From contig AZLU01000165.1 in the NCBI GenBank assembly GCA_002224055.1, positions 29,180 through 93,179 on the forward strand: 64,000 bases of DNA, given 5' to 3'. This DNA comes from Pezizomycotina sp. ARF18. Lineage: Eukaryota > Ascomycota. Made by a program: the position numbers and the translations under genes. Positions 35,027 through 46,129 of the stretch are shown here, one piece after another (the first letter of the stretch is position 1; each line of letters begins with the position of its first letter). Below the pieces are notes generated by a model, which was not told the origin of the DNA, searched no databases, and saw nothing but the letters and a program-made list of their open reading frames with translations.

Positions 35027-38000
35027 ATGACAGCAGCTCCCTTGTGCTTACCGTTCTCCCAGATACAGATACTCGAACCCTCCCTGATACCCTTGACATC
35101 GTCCATCGTCACCGCATCCACCTTCGATGTTGGAGGGACGCTTCTTGCCGTCGCGTATGCGGGCGGCACAATTCTCCTGTTCGACGTCGTAACAACGCAC
35201 AAGGAAGAGGACAATGCGAGCGGTTACCCGTTGAAATTTCGCTCCTACCTTACTGGCCACACGTCCACCATCGTTTCGCTTACGTGCTGCACGACTCGGA
35301 CCGAGAACGGACTAGACACGAGCTTCTACTGAGCTTGTCTATTGACGGCAATTTGCGCAAATGGTCCATGGCCGACGGCCGTTGCCTGCAGGCCGCCGAC
35401 GGCGTTCTAGACTCTCGGCCGAGGGGCCTGAGCATTTCCACCTGTCGTCGCCGCCGTCGCCGTCCTCGTCGTCGGAGAACCCGCTCGAATGGCTGACCGG
35501 GGAGTACATACTCGTGTATGGCTGCACAACCGCTATCACAATAATCTCGGCTGCTACCTTCGAGGCTGTTGTGTTGTGGACGAGTAACACGGATTGGCCG
35601 CTGCCGCTGTGCTTTGGGATTCTTCGCGGTGTCAGGTGCTCACGTGCACGGCGGAAGGAGCGGCGCAGGGATGGGCGATCGAGAAGGACGACGGCAGTGG
35701 GACCCTTGCGATAAGCAAAACTCACGGCTTCAAGCTGTCCGTCGGTAACAAGTCGTTTGGGAGGGTCAAGGCGGTGCACATGCTTCGAGAACCAGACTCC
35801 AGGAAAGCTCGAGCTTCTTGATCGTTCAGACGAAAGGTGTCTCGGTATACGACATCACTTCGTCGGATGCTAACGGCGTACGGAAGCTGGCAGAGGTGGA
35901 AGTAAAAGGTGGAGTCAATGATGCGAAATGCTGCGCGGGGAGGGTATGGGTTTGGACGCAGAGCCATGACATATTCATATATTCTCAAGATATGAAGGAG
36001 CTGTCCAAGGCGAAGATGTCGCCGCCGAACGGCCACCGGATATTGAACGTCGCGTTCGGAGGGGATAAAGCTGGGGACGGTATCGTGGCCGGATTCTGTC
36101 AGGGCCCGTCTGGACCAGGCACTACGTATTTTGGCATATATGGGGAAAATACCAAGCAATTCAATTGGTCTACGAGTGGTAAATTGGCTACTATCTTCTT
36201 CCGTGCTTTAGAAATATCCTTACTCGTTTGTGGGCTGATTTGTGTAAGCGGACCTTAGTCGAAACTGCGGCAATGTCCGAAGAGGATTCGAGAGCGGATA
36301 TCCCTCCGACTACATCATGCACGAGCTTTTCGGATGTGCTGGTCTTCGCCTGTGGCGATAGGCTCCTCATCCATTCCTTATCTAGCTTTCTTCTCAACTT
36401 CTCGAAGCCGTTGAGAACTGTTTGGCTCGAAACGTCTCACCTGGCAGCGTCGGTGACTTTATTAAAGTACGTCACTCTGCCGGAGCCCGCTGGCACGGCA
36501 GATAGTAACTTTTGATAGTAGGGATGTCAACTGGCTCGGTGTATGTCGTCGATCCTATGTAAGTTTACATCCATATCCACCGTGGTTTTGAATTTCCTGT
36601 TCTGATTATTATTTAGAACGTTTGAAATCTCTCCGTGCCTCCATCTACATACCCATCCGATACAAGCGGTTCTGCCCTTCCAGTAGACCTCGCTCCTAGA
36701 CTACGCTCTACATTACTCGTGTGCTCAGTAGATGGGACGTCGTCTATACTAGATATCTCGGCCTCTTCATCTAAACCCAAAGTCAGGCCGATGCTATGCC
36801 TGCCACCAGCAGTAACTTCTAGTCCGATATACGCTATCGCCACACAAGCAGGCCGCAATCTGGTGCTCTTCATCCACGATGACGGCGGACGCCGCCTGTG
36901 GGACGTGGATACGGTCGAAGGAGCGGTATCCTGATCGGAGACACGACGCATAAGAACCATCACCGGGACTCGTCCTCGAGGCATGAATTTGATCCAACAG
37001 GTGATTTCGAAGACTACGACTCGCAACTTCTCTTTGGCGGGAGATCAACTTAGCGGACGAAGCCGCTTCTTGTGAGCATCTTCCTGAGGGGTGTCGGGCT
37101 GTTGCCTTTTGCCCAGTAGCCACGGTACTCCAACGACCATAGTCGATTTGCGGGAGCTTGCGAATCAACTCCAAACAACCAATAGACGGAGATCGAGCAA
37201 TTCGTCATCTAGGTCGACGCCCAAAACGCTGCTAGAGCTGTACTAATGACGCTGTTATCGAATGGTAAAAGACTCTTGAGCGACGTCGTTAGTCAACAAA
37301 ATGGTGGCCAGCAACAAGCTTCAGACGTTGAAAAAGAAACCTTATCATCATTGCTAAGCCGGGAAACTAAGTCTGCTGCAGCTGTTGGTGTGCTGGGTGA
37401 ACACGAACACGTCTCAATTCTCTCCGCAGCAAGAGAAAAGGAATCTGCCCATCCTTATTGGCTAAGTGTCAGCCCGCATTTGAGGGCTCTCATGACACTA
37501 TCTGTGTAATTTTGATGAGAGCTATCTGGCCGCCGCAGGAAGGCGAGAAAGATCAAAATTGGAAAACGAAAAAGTTTGTGACGAGACGGCTCTTGGAATG
37601 GTCGCCGCCAGACGAAAGCGACCTGAACGTCGGCTTGGCCGTGTACGCAACTTATTGGTTTGATAGGCAAGGTAAGGAATTCCTCATTAAGGTTCATTTA
37701 TGACCTTTGTTAACTCGATATGATAGAGGCCGTTCGAGAAAGCGGCTAGGACGTGTATGACGGAAACGCTGCATGAGCTATCAAGGGACGAAATATCTAA
37801 TCGTATAACATTCTGGAGGGAATTCCGTGAGTGCAATTTTCTATTTAGTCATTCTTGATCCTGTCCAAGGTCTAACTTCATATTATAGTCCCGGTAACGG
37901 TTTCTCCTGATATTTTCGGCGTAAAGGAGGTCCTTTTGTCGGTAGTTATACTTGGTGCGATTATATCTGCGTGCGACGAGAGGACTGAGACTAAGAACCT

Positions 38001-38990
38001 CATTGACCAAAAGTAAGTAACTTATTATGCGAACTTTACCGCCTCTATAATGCTAAGTATAGATATAGTTGCAGCCTGCGGAGGAATGTTTCCGTATCTA
38101 TAGAGTTCCTTCTAGGCGACCGGGATACTTTCCACCAGGATAGCGCCATCGGCCTTATCGGCTACGGCTGGTTGAGTTGGCAGAGCCACTTTGATTCCTT
38201 CGAAGTCATTCATACCCTCATCCGCATCCATGCCGCCACGGCGACGGACCAGCAGCGTCAAAACCTGACGAGCATGACGCTGCTTGACATTGCCACTAAG
38301 AACGCGCCTTTGCTCGTCTCCGGACTCGCGAACTGCATTTCGCACTCCGTAACGACGGAAACGTCTAGCAACTCGAGCATAGGCGAGATCGCGGCGCTCA
38401 GCATGGCGGCCATGAAAGCCGTCGGCTATATCGTGCGCGAAAACCCTATAGTTTTTTGCCGAGCCTGAACTACTGAAAGTCATCGTCGAGGCCATAGTCA
38501 AAGTCCTAGACCCGCAAGCGGGGATTCTGCGCGATAGGGTGCTATCGGGAGTCACGGGCGTGGTAAACGAGCTCGTGTCAGCCTACCCGACCGTCGCGTT
38601 CCACGACCGACTCAGAAGCTAGCTCTCTCGAAAGCGCAGCCGCAGGCGGTCTCCGTCTTTGACCTCCGCAGTGGCAGCCTAAGCGTCAACCTCGAAGGGC
38701 ACACGCGATAATGCAGTTCCTCACTTTAGCGGTGACGGCAAGTATATTGTTGGAGCCGACCTGCAGGCGAACCAACTGTATGTCTGGAGACTCGGCGGCG
38801 GGTTCTTGTCTAACTTTATGGAGCTGCGAGCGTGTTGGGCGATAGCGGAGCTGGTACTGGCGCCGGCGCGCTCAAGGGTAAGTATAATTTTAAGAACGAC
38901 AGGAAGGTTGGGCTTGTCAAGGTAGAATTTACAGGGGAGAAGACGGTCAGGATTACGGCGGGGTCGGACGTATCGAATATCAATATATAA
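35027..38990 (+). CDS. WDR7 / rabconnectin-3-beta-like WD40 protein (frame-broken)
   Basis: The frames together give a protein of about 1200 residues. N-terminal WD40 units include STFDVGGTLLAVAYAGGTIL and LLSLSIDGNLRKWSMADGRC. A helical HEAT-like middle has LLEWSPPDESDLNVGLAVYA, TLHELSRDEISNRITFWREF, then LIRIHAATATDQQRQNLTSM and AAMKAVGYIVRENP. The family-typical end follows: KVLDPQAGILRDRV, ELVSAYPTVAFHDRTQKLAL, SVFDLRSGSLSVNLEGHT, FSGDGKYIVGADLQANQLYV and VKVEFTGEKTVRI. This order, with a final WD pair after alpha-helical repeats, is that of WDR7 (rabconnectin-3 beta), which in animals helps regulate V-ATPase assembly; the fungal role is inferred. At least eight frame breaks and several short introns occur. 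The start (35027, MTAAPLCLP) is provisional; the stop is TAA 38988-38990. Confidence 0.7.
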
Positions 38991-39569
38991 TGTTGATAGT
39001 TTGTTCTTTAACACCTCGAGTTCAAGCTTCAGCGCGCAGCATCTTTCTTCTTGAGCATTTGACTATAGCATGGAATTCCTGAATACTTAAATAGCTATAA
39101 TTAGTACCTTTCTTTCCCCATAAGCGAGTAAATAGAATTATGTTATGATAAGTACCTAGGAAGCTAAATATTAGGTCAATTATCTAATTTGTCCGTCTCT
39201 GTTATAAATATTTCGAGATTCCTGGTTATTCATTAACTAAGGACCGACACGGTGCAAAAAAACTTTTGATCGACAAACGAATAAGTGTATTAGATCCCCC
39301 CACATTCTATATTACTAGATACTCTACCGATAAGTCAAGTATCAGAATACATATCGGTATATTACCTCTATGGAATATTATGTGTAGAAATCAATAATAA
39401 CGATATATAAATACCGTTATTTAATTATATCAAAAGCATAGTACTATTTTAGACCTAGAGATATCGTCCTTTTTCCAAAAAAAAAAAAAAAAAATACGAT
39501 GTCGACTTCTCTCAAAGGTCAAGGTTCCTGCTACACGAGCTGTCAAATATTAGCAAGATTCCATTCACC

Positions 39570-39726
39570 AATACCTAGGTATATACTAGTCTCGGGGAAG
39601 ACGCTCTTTTTTTAAAAAAATTTCGCGCTGCAAGCAAAGCTCTTCGAGCCTTTGCTCCACAGCGCACTTATTAAGAAAAACGGAGAGTGTCCCTTCGAGA
39701 CTAGGTATATACTGGGTAAATACCTA
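39570..39726. mobile_element. Foldback MITE-like element with possible 8-bp target duplication
   Basis: The left arm (39578-39614, GGTATATACTAGTCTCGG..) and right arm (39677-39717, ..CGAGACTAGGTATATACTG) are inverted repeats of each other. Inside them GCGCTGCAAGCAAAGCTC (39625-39642) faces GAGCCTTTGCTCCACAGCGC (39646-39665) across a three-base turn, so the whole element can fold into one long hairpin. The octamer AATACCTA sits at both ends (39570-39577 and 39719-39726), which would fit a hAT-type 8-bp target duplication. There is no coding capacity. The octamer partly overlaps the arms, so the exact ends are uncertain. Confidence 0.6.
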
Positions 39727-40335
39727 ACAACCAACTAAAGTATTGATATACCGGTCTCTGAACAGTCGTGCAGCAGTCACTTGCATAAGGTCTCAACTTC
39801 ATTTAAGGACTGAAGGACGTCCACGTTGTCTCCATCCTTCTCCACTTTTTACTTCCTGGGTTTTTGGTATTTTAACACTAACCTCTTTTTCTTGCTGGAT
39901 AACGCAGAGACCAATCACGGAGGAGCCCGTGAGGAGAAGTGCCGGTAGCCTGTACGTCCAAGTAGCGAAAAGAAAGGCGAATTTTAATTAAAATTAAATA
40001 CTGCATAAACAGGAAAAGAAAAGATAAAAAAGCTGCAGGCCAAAAACAGATAAAATAGTAATATTAATATAAGAAAAAGACCGCCCTTATCCTTACTTCC
40101 TTGAGTTATCTCTACAGTAGTACTCCGTAAAAGGTGAGTTCCAATACCCGTACCCGCAGAAATAAGAAATCCCCTGCTTTTGCCTTGCCTGTCTGTGCGT
40201 TAAGACAAAAAAGAGGAAGAAAAGCTCATCGTAATGGGGGTATAGATAGATTCCTTCTGTTTGGATCATTATAATTCAGGGTCTGGGATCTCCCCTGTCT
40301 CCAAAGTCTGGTGGTGTCTGTCTCTCTTATTATTA

Positions 40336-40337
<2 letters not shown>

Positions 40338-40374
<37 letters not shown>
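40338..40374. repeat. T37 homopolymer
   Basis: An uninterrupted run of 37 T, among the longest single-base runs in the window, about 350 bp upstream of the coiled-coil gene. Confidence 0.9.
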
Positions 40375-40670
40375 CTGTCCGTGTTGTGGTCAGAGATATA
40401 TTCCCTTTTTTACTCTTACACTTACTCCTTTTTTTTATCTTCTCCTCCCTATTTCACCGACTTCTTTTTCTCTCTTATGCTTCTATAGATATACAAACAA
40501 TCATAAGTACTGTACTAGTATAGTTTTTAATCTTTTTTTTTTTTTTTTTTTTCTTTCTCTTCTTGTTGGAGAAAGGGGAGCAACAGATACACACGCCTGT
40601 GTCACCACACATCCCAAGCGCTTTTGCGTTTAGCTCTAATTATTCCCTTGTATCTGCCACCAAAGGCGCC

Positions 40671-40674
<4 letters not shown>

Positions 40675-40702
<28 letters not shown>
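40675..40702. repeat. (CA)14 microsatellite in 5' leader
   Basis: Fourteen CA units ending 14 bp before the start codon of the coiled-coil gene. Confidence 0.9.
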
Positions 40703-40706
<4 letters not shown>

Positions 40707-40716
40707 TGCACAAATC

Positions 40717-43700
40717 ATGGATAACGAAGAACCTCCCTTGACGTCCTCTACTCCTGAGCCCGTCGACACATCAACGCTCGACGCCGGTACCTCGTTCGCA
40801 AACGAATCTATCGACAACAGCACTGCCAATGTGTCTACTCCAACAGCCGGCGCTGCGAAGAAAGCGACTGTCTCCGGGACGGCTAGCGACCCCCTGGGGG
40901 AACCGTCCTTGGCAGCCGGACGCTTCGTCGGCAACAAAGACGACTCCCGCCAGCAGTGCTTCGGACAAGACCGTCGGAGGCCTGAAGAAGCCACCCACGA
41001 GACCCCCGGCCGGTACGACGACGGGACGGCGCAGCGCGCTGTGTCCTCGGCGACGAAACCCGCTGGCGCTGCTGCTGGGAGCGCTGCTGCCGCCGGGCCT
41101 GCGAAGAGGATATCTACCGTCGGTGCCACCTCAACTGCAGCGAAACCGGGAGTATCTTCGAGAACGTCGACGACCACTACACCTGCGGCAAGGACTTCTA
41201 ACCGTCGGCGCAGCTGCTAGGAAGCCCTCGGACGCGTCTTCGACAGCTGCTAAGCTTGGCGCAGGCAGTCTAGCAACTTCAACTCTAAAACCACGGGCAT
41301 CGCTAGCTCCGGCCGCGTCTAGCATTCGTTCGGCGAGCGCAAACTCGGACCGGGGAGCACCAAGTCCAGCAGGTACCCGCACCGCAACGCTAGCAAAGAC
41401 CGCGACGTCGTCTACAGCTACTAAAACCTAAGGTCGGTACGATATCTACGCCTACGAAGACCCCCACCTCCTCCACGCCTTCAAAGCAGTGCCAGGAACC
41501 TCTTCACGCCCGTCGGTGTCATCAGTAACAAAGCCTGGTGCAGATGGCACAGCCAAGCTCAAAGAGAAAGATGAAGAGATCGCGTCATTGAAAGAGCGAC
41601 TGAAGACAAAGGAAGACGCCGGTGAATCAGGTGACCAGGTAACAGAGCTGGAGGCTAAAATTCAACAACTTGAGGAGGAGTGTGCGGAGTTGAGGTCTAA
41701 GCTCGAAGCGGCCGACGAACAGGTGAGCAATATATTGCAAAGGAGCTTGGATATGTTTTGCACGACTAACATGAAGTAGAAGCAAAAACTACAAGAAGAA
41801 CTCGAACAGTCACAAAAGAACTTGGACAAGGCCGGCGAAGACGCTGCAGACGTGACGAAACAACGCCAGGCCGATAAGGACCAGATAACATCGCTGCACG
41901 AGAAGGAAATACAAGCTCTGAAATCGAGGGAGGATAAGCTCAAACAGCAGGTCCGAGATCTTGAGGGTGCCGTCGAGCTATCGAAGAAGACGCACTCTCT
42001 CGAGATCAAGAAACTCAATGAAGAGCTCTCCAAGGTAAAGCCTAAACTCGAATATTCTTAGAAATTTTGTTTTTTGCTAACGATTTAACAGTCTACGAAG
42101 GGCGCCGACGAGTTGACCAATCTCCGGAAAACACTTGAAGCTCAAAAGGAGGCACACGAAAAGGCTTTGCAGATCAAAAGCAAGCACATGACGAAGCTCT
42201 CAAGGTCGCTACGGATGCTGCGAGGCGGAGAAGAAGACCGGTGCCGATCAAATCTCGGCTCACGAGACAAAGATTGCCGAGCTAACCTCCGCGCATGAGG
42301 CAAACGTTACGGAACTCACTACATCCCATGAAGCCAAGATTGCAGAGCTCGAAGCTCAGCTAGAGACCGCTAAGTCGGAGTTGGAACAGTCTTCCAAGGC
42401 CAGTGAAGGCACCTCGTCACAAGTTGCAGACCTAACTAAGGAGCTCGAGCAATGGAAGGCCGATCAAAAACGCTCGAGGACGAGCGAGATATGATTAAGG
42501 CTGAGGCCGATAAGCTTAAGGCTTCAATTGACCAGCTCAAAGCCCAGATTGAAGAGCTTACCGCCGAGAACGCCAAGGCAATTGAGGACCTAAAAGCTCA
42601 ACATTCGAAGGAGGTCGAGGACCTACAAGCACAACAATCGAAGGAGGTCGAGGAGCTCAAAGCACAGCACGCGCAGGAGCTGAGCGCGGTTACGGCTAAG
42701 CTCACCGCTCAGCTCAACGAGGCTGCTGCGTCCGCGAAGGCGAAGCGGCTTCCACGATCGAGAAGCTGACATCGGAGAATAAAGATGCCCTCGGCGCGTG
42801 CCGAAGACCTGGAGAAGCAGGCGAATGAACATAAGGAGTCTCTCGAGAGATCACGAAGGAACGCGAGGAGAGCGAAGCTTCCTTTTTGGCTAAGATCGAC
42901 GCCTTGGAGGAAGAGCTCACCAATGCTGCCGAGTCTCACGGAAGTGCATTGGACGCCAAAGTTAAGGAGCTGTCCGCTGCCCACGAGACCACAGAAGAAA
43001 AATACAAGGCCATAGAAGCAGAGTATGAAGAACTCAAAACGTGGTCCAGGAGAAGGAGGATCAGATTACCGGCCTCAAGAAACCTTGGATATGCTCACGG
43101 AAGACCACTCGGTATGTTCTAAATACATTTATATATGGGGAAGTTGTGCTAATTAATTCCAAGGAACGTGACGAACAACATTCTTCCGCTCTGGAGAAAG
43201 TAAAGACAGAGCTTTGAGAAAGCCAAAGAAGATCTTCAGAACGCAACTAAGGTATGTATCCCTCGTTATTTAAAAATTGAAATATTAGCTAAACAGGTTG
43301 TAGGACTTGGACGAAAAGCACACTTCGACGCTAGAAGAATTAAAGGCCGCCCACGCTGCCGAACTCGCAGCTCTCAAGGAAACGTATGAGACTGCGCAAT
43401 CTCGTCACAGGAACTCGAGAAGGCTGTCCAGGAAATTCGCAAGCAAGATGGAACTGGCCGACAAACTCGATGAAACCCAGGCGCGCACGCTAAAGAGCTT
43501 GCTGACAAGCTCGATGAAGTCAAGCTGCGCACTCCAAAGAACTCGCTGACAAGCTCGGAGAAGCCAAGACCGCACACGCTAAGGAACTCGCGGACTGGCA
43601 GGAAAACCATATGCAGGGCGAATCTGACAAACTCGCGCAGCTGCAGGCAGCCCATTCGAATCCATTGCTAAGCTACAGTCCCAGCTCGACGACGCGCACA

Positions 43701-44433
43701 CTGAAAAGGAACAGCTTAAATTGTCGCTTGACGAGATTCAGAACCAAAAGCCAGATACGTCTAAGGAGGATGCTTTGGTTGCGGAAATGGAGAAACTACG
43801 AATTTCTCATGCAGATGAAGTTGACCAGGTAAAGAATAGCCTGACACAAGCGGAAGCGTCAGCAGCAGATGCCCTGAAGGAGGTAGAAGCGCTCAAGTCG
43901 ACACACGCCGGTTCTGAGAAGGAGGTTGACAATCTGAAAAAGGAGCTAGAGGCATTGAAGAAGGAACTCGAACTCTCCACCGAGAAGCTGACCTGCGATG
44001 AGAAAGCACAAGACAAAGCATCCGAGGAGCAAGCGAACGAGATCCAGCAGGTATCTATGAGCTACCAGGGGATTATGGGCCAACTCGAAGACGAGTCAAA
44101 GAGCTCTCGAAAGCCAGGCGGCCGATAAAGCCAGGATGGAGCAGCTCGAGCAAAAGAACCACGCCCTGCTCGAGGAACTCAATAATGTAAACAGGTCGCT
44201 CAAGGAGAACACCTCTAACACGGACGGAGAGTTACGCCGTTACGCAGAAATGGAAAGCCACCCAATTGGAACTCGCCGACGCGAAATTAGAACTCAGCAG
44301 CCTGCAGTCCAAACTCGACATGGCCAAGGCCAGGCAAACCGATTCGGACAAGATCATCCAGCAGTTTGACAAAAACTCCAAGGAAGCGAGCAACGGGGAT
44401 GATTATGATGAGAACGGTGAAGCTAGTCACTGA
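40717..44433 (+). CDS. Long coiled-coil protein with 11-residue repeats (frame-broken)
   Basis: MDNEEPPLTSSTPEPVDTST opens a Ser/Thr/Pro/Ala-rich, basic N-terminal third (about 41400 upstream), resembling disordered microtubule- or envelope-associated tails. From about 41550 to the stop (TGA 44431-44433) the sequence is almost pure coiled coil: LKEKDEEIASLKERLKTKED, then TELEAKIQQLEEECAELRSK. Two zones show 11-residue periodicity (EAKIAELTSAH / EANVTELTTSH near 42270-42360; DLKAQHSKEVE / DLQAQQSKEVE near 42585-42690). A 14-15 residue repeat around KELADKL lies at 43440-43600. The tail is acidic (NGDDYDENGEASH). Introns lie near 41725-41778 and 42033-42090, plus others around 43110-43300. Several frame breaks occur. 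No named family is assignable; similar fungal proteins are annotated only as 'M protein repeat' coiled-coil proteins. Confidence 0.75.
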
Positions 44434-44823
44434 CAGGACATGTCTGACCCCCTCTCTCTTCCCATAATCTGGCCCTTTCGTCTACCACCAAATTTTACCT
44501 GCTATTTATTATCTTGATGAATTTAGGCAACCAATAGTAATGTGGAAAGAAGAACAAAACGGTTCTTCTTCTATAAAGAAAAAAAAAACTACTTCTTTCA
44601 TACCATATGTTTAATGAGGGTGCTGGACCTTTTAATTTATTATTATATATGTCTATAATTACTTTATCCCTACATACGTATTGTAATCCGTCCTGTAACT
44701 GCACGACTACCCTCGCTTTCCCCCCTTTTTTTTTCTCGCCTCACTTTCACGATTGTTTTGCCCGATTAGAAGCTAAATAATATAATTCTTCTCTTACCGA
44801 CAACGATTTTTCATGATATACAG
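44434..44823. other. Short spacer
   Basis: A 390-bp AT-rich gap between two plus-strand genes. It contains the 3' flank of the coiled-coil gene and pyrimidine-rich sequence before the next start. Nothing else is seen. Confidence 0.45.
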
Positions 44824-45764
44824 ATGTCTGGCATCCAAACGGAGCTTGCTCTATTGGAAAGTGCAAATATTGACCTCAAGAACGAACAGGCCGGTAATTC
44901 CCCCCGTTCATTTCATATGTTCATTAACTTGTCCTTTCACATTCCCCCTACATCTTGGATGCTATGTTTTACGTCTTGCTTCTGTGACTCTTCTGCGCTT
45001 TCAAAGCTGGCGAACCATTGTGTTGGAACTATGGAATCTATCACATTCCATTACGTTTCAAATTAAGTGGCGCTACTCATTTTCGTTGAGTATTTGAGAC
45101 ATCGTTGTTATACGTAGAACAGATTATATCTGTTATCCATGTCACCAATTTCACATTTCATTTCACACCATTTCCTCACCTTCATACTTGAAAACTATCC
45201 AGCTAATTCCTTGCTCTTTTTCTTCTTCCCGTCTGCTCCTTCACGTAAATTAAATCTGGTCCTGGAAGAATGCTTAACACTTTACACAACCTCAAAGCAA
45301 GAACGTCGTAAGAACGTCAGCCTTGCCTAGCTTGCCTCACATTGCGACCCAGCAGTGCAGACGCCGCAGAAGACGCACAGGCGACGACAATCGGAGAACA
45401 ACAACGTATACCAGATGCGACGGCGGCAACGGCGAGGAAAAGGATTCGCGGATACCACTCAATTTCAAGCTCAGGAGGAAGAACTCGGACCTCACGGGTT
45501 TGAACTTTCGGCTTTTCAATAAAAATCATAGCAGCAACAATGCTACAACCACCAGCAGTAATAATAATAATAGTAATAATCACACAATCACAGCAACCAC
45601 CCTTATCAGATACAGCATCAGATGCAGCAGGAGCCTGGGACTGGTTATCGTTGGACGACGACGATCACTTGGCCTTCGGAGCGGCGAGTAACGAGACGAG
45701 CCCTGATTCACGAAAAAAGTCGCCATCTAACCATAAGACGCGGTGGTTCGATTTTACGTTCTAG
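44824..45764 (+). CDS. Hypothetical multi-exon protein, structure unresolved
   Basis: A first exon (44824-44893) encodes MSGIQTELALLESANIDLKN followed by EQA and ends at a GTAATT donor; it looks like the start of a short coiled coil. A later block ending at 45764 reads DTASDAAGAWDWLSLDDDDH, then NHKTRWFDFTF*, with an acidic Trp motif that looks coding. Between about 45330 and 45560 all three frames give Gln/Asn/Arg-rich sequence, and I cannot tell which is used. A single-base shift is likely, as elsewhere in the window. The link between the first exon and the C-terminal block is inferred from order and strand only. No family is recognised. The gene could be two separate genes. Confidence 0.4.
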
Positions 45765-46129
45765 AAATATTGGGGTTTCTGATGCGGGTTTCCAAACGAG
45801 CTTTTTATTGATATTATAAAACATTGCCCTTTCCCTTAATGTTCCCTTAATGTCATCCATGCATTTATATACTTTCACTTAGTCCCTGCATGATATCCCC
45901 GAATTTTCTTTTTTTATCTCAGTCGTCCCAGAGTCTTTGCATCTGCTTGTGTATAAAGACACATTTGTAGCGCCAGGCGTTCTTCTCAGAAACCTGCATT
46001 TACAATTGAGCACCTCTCCAAAAGATTAATTATGTGAATGTGACATCTTTGGTGATTTTTATATTATGCTTCCCTGAGCGGTGGTATTTAAATCCACTAT
46101 AGTACATGTTTCAATAAATGGTAACTTTT
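45765..46129. other. Convergent 3' spacer
   Basis: A 365-bp AT-rich gap between the hypothetical gene and the minus-strand BUD22 gene. No gene or RNA is seen. Confidence 0.45.

Larger units (their letters stand above)
38991..40716. other. AT-rich spacer with a foldback element and T37 run
   Basis: No gene is seen. The stretch holds the foldback element at 39570-39726, a T37 run at 40338-40374, a T-run at about 40531-40552 and a (CA)14 tract at 40675-40702. The last ends 14 bp before the next start codon and lies in its 5' leader. Confidence 0.55.
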
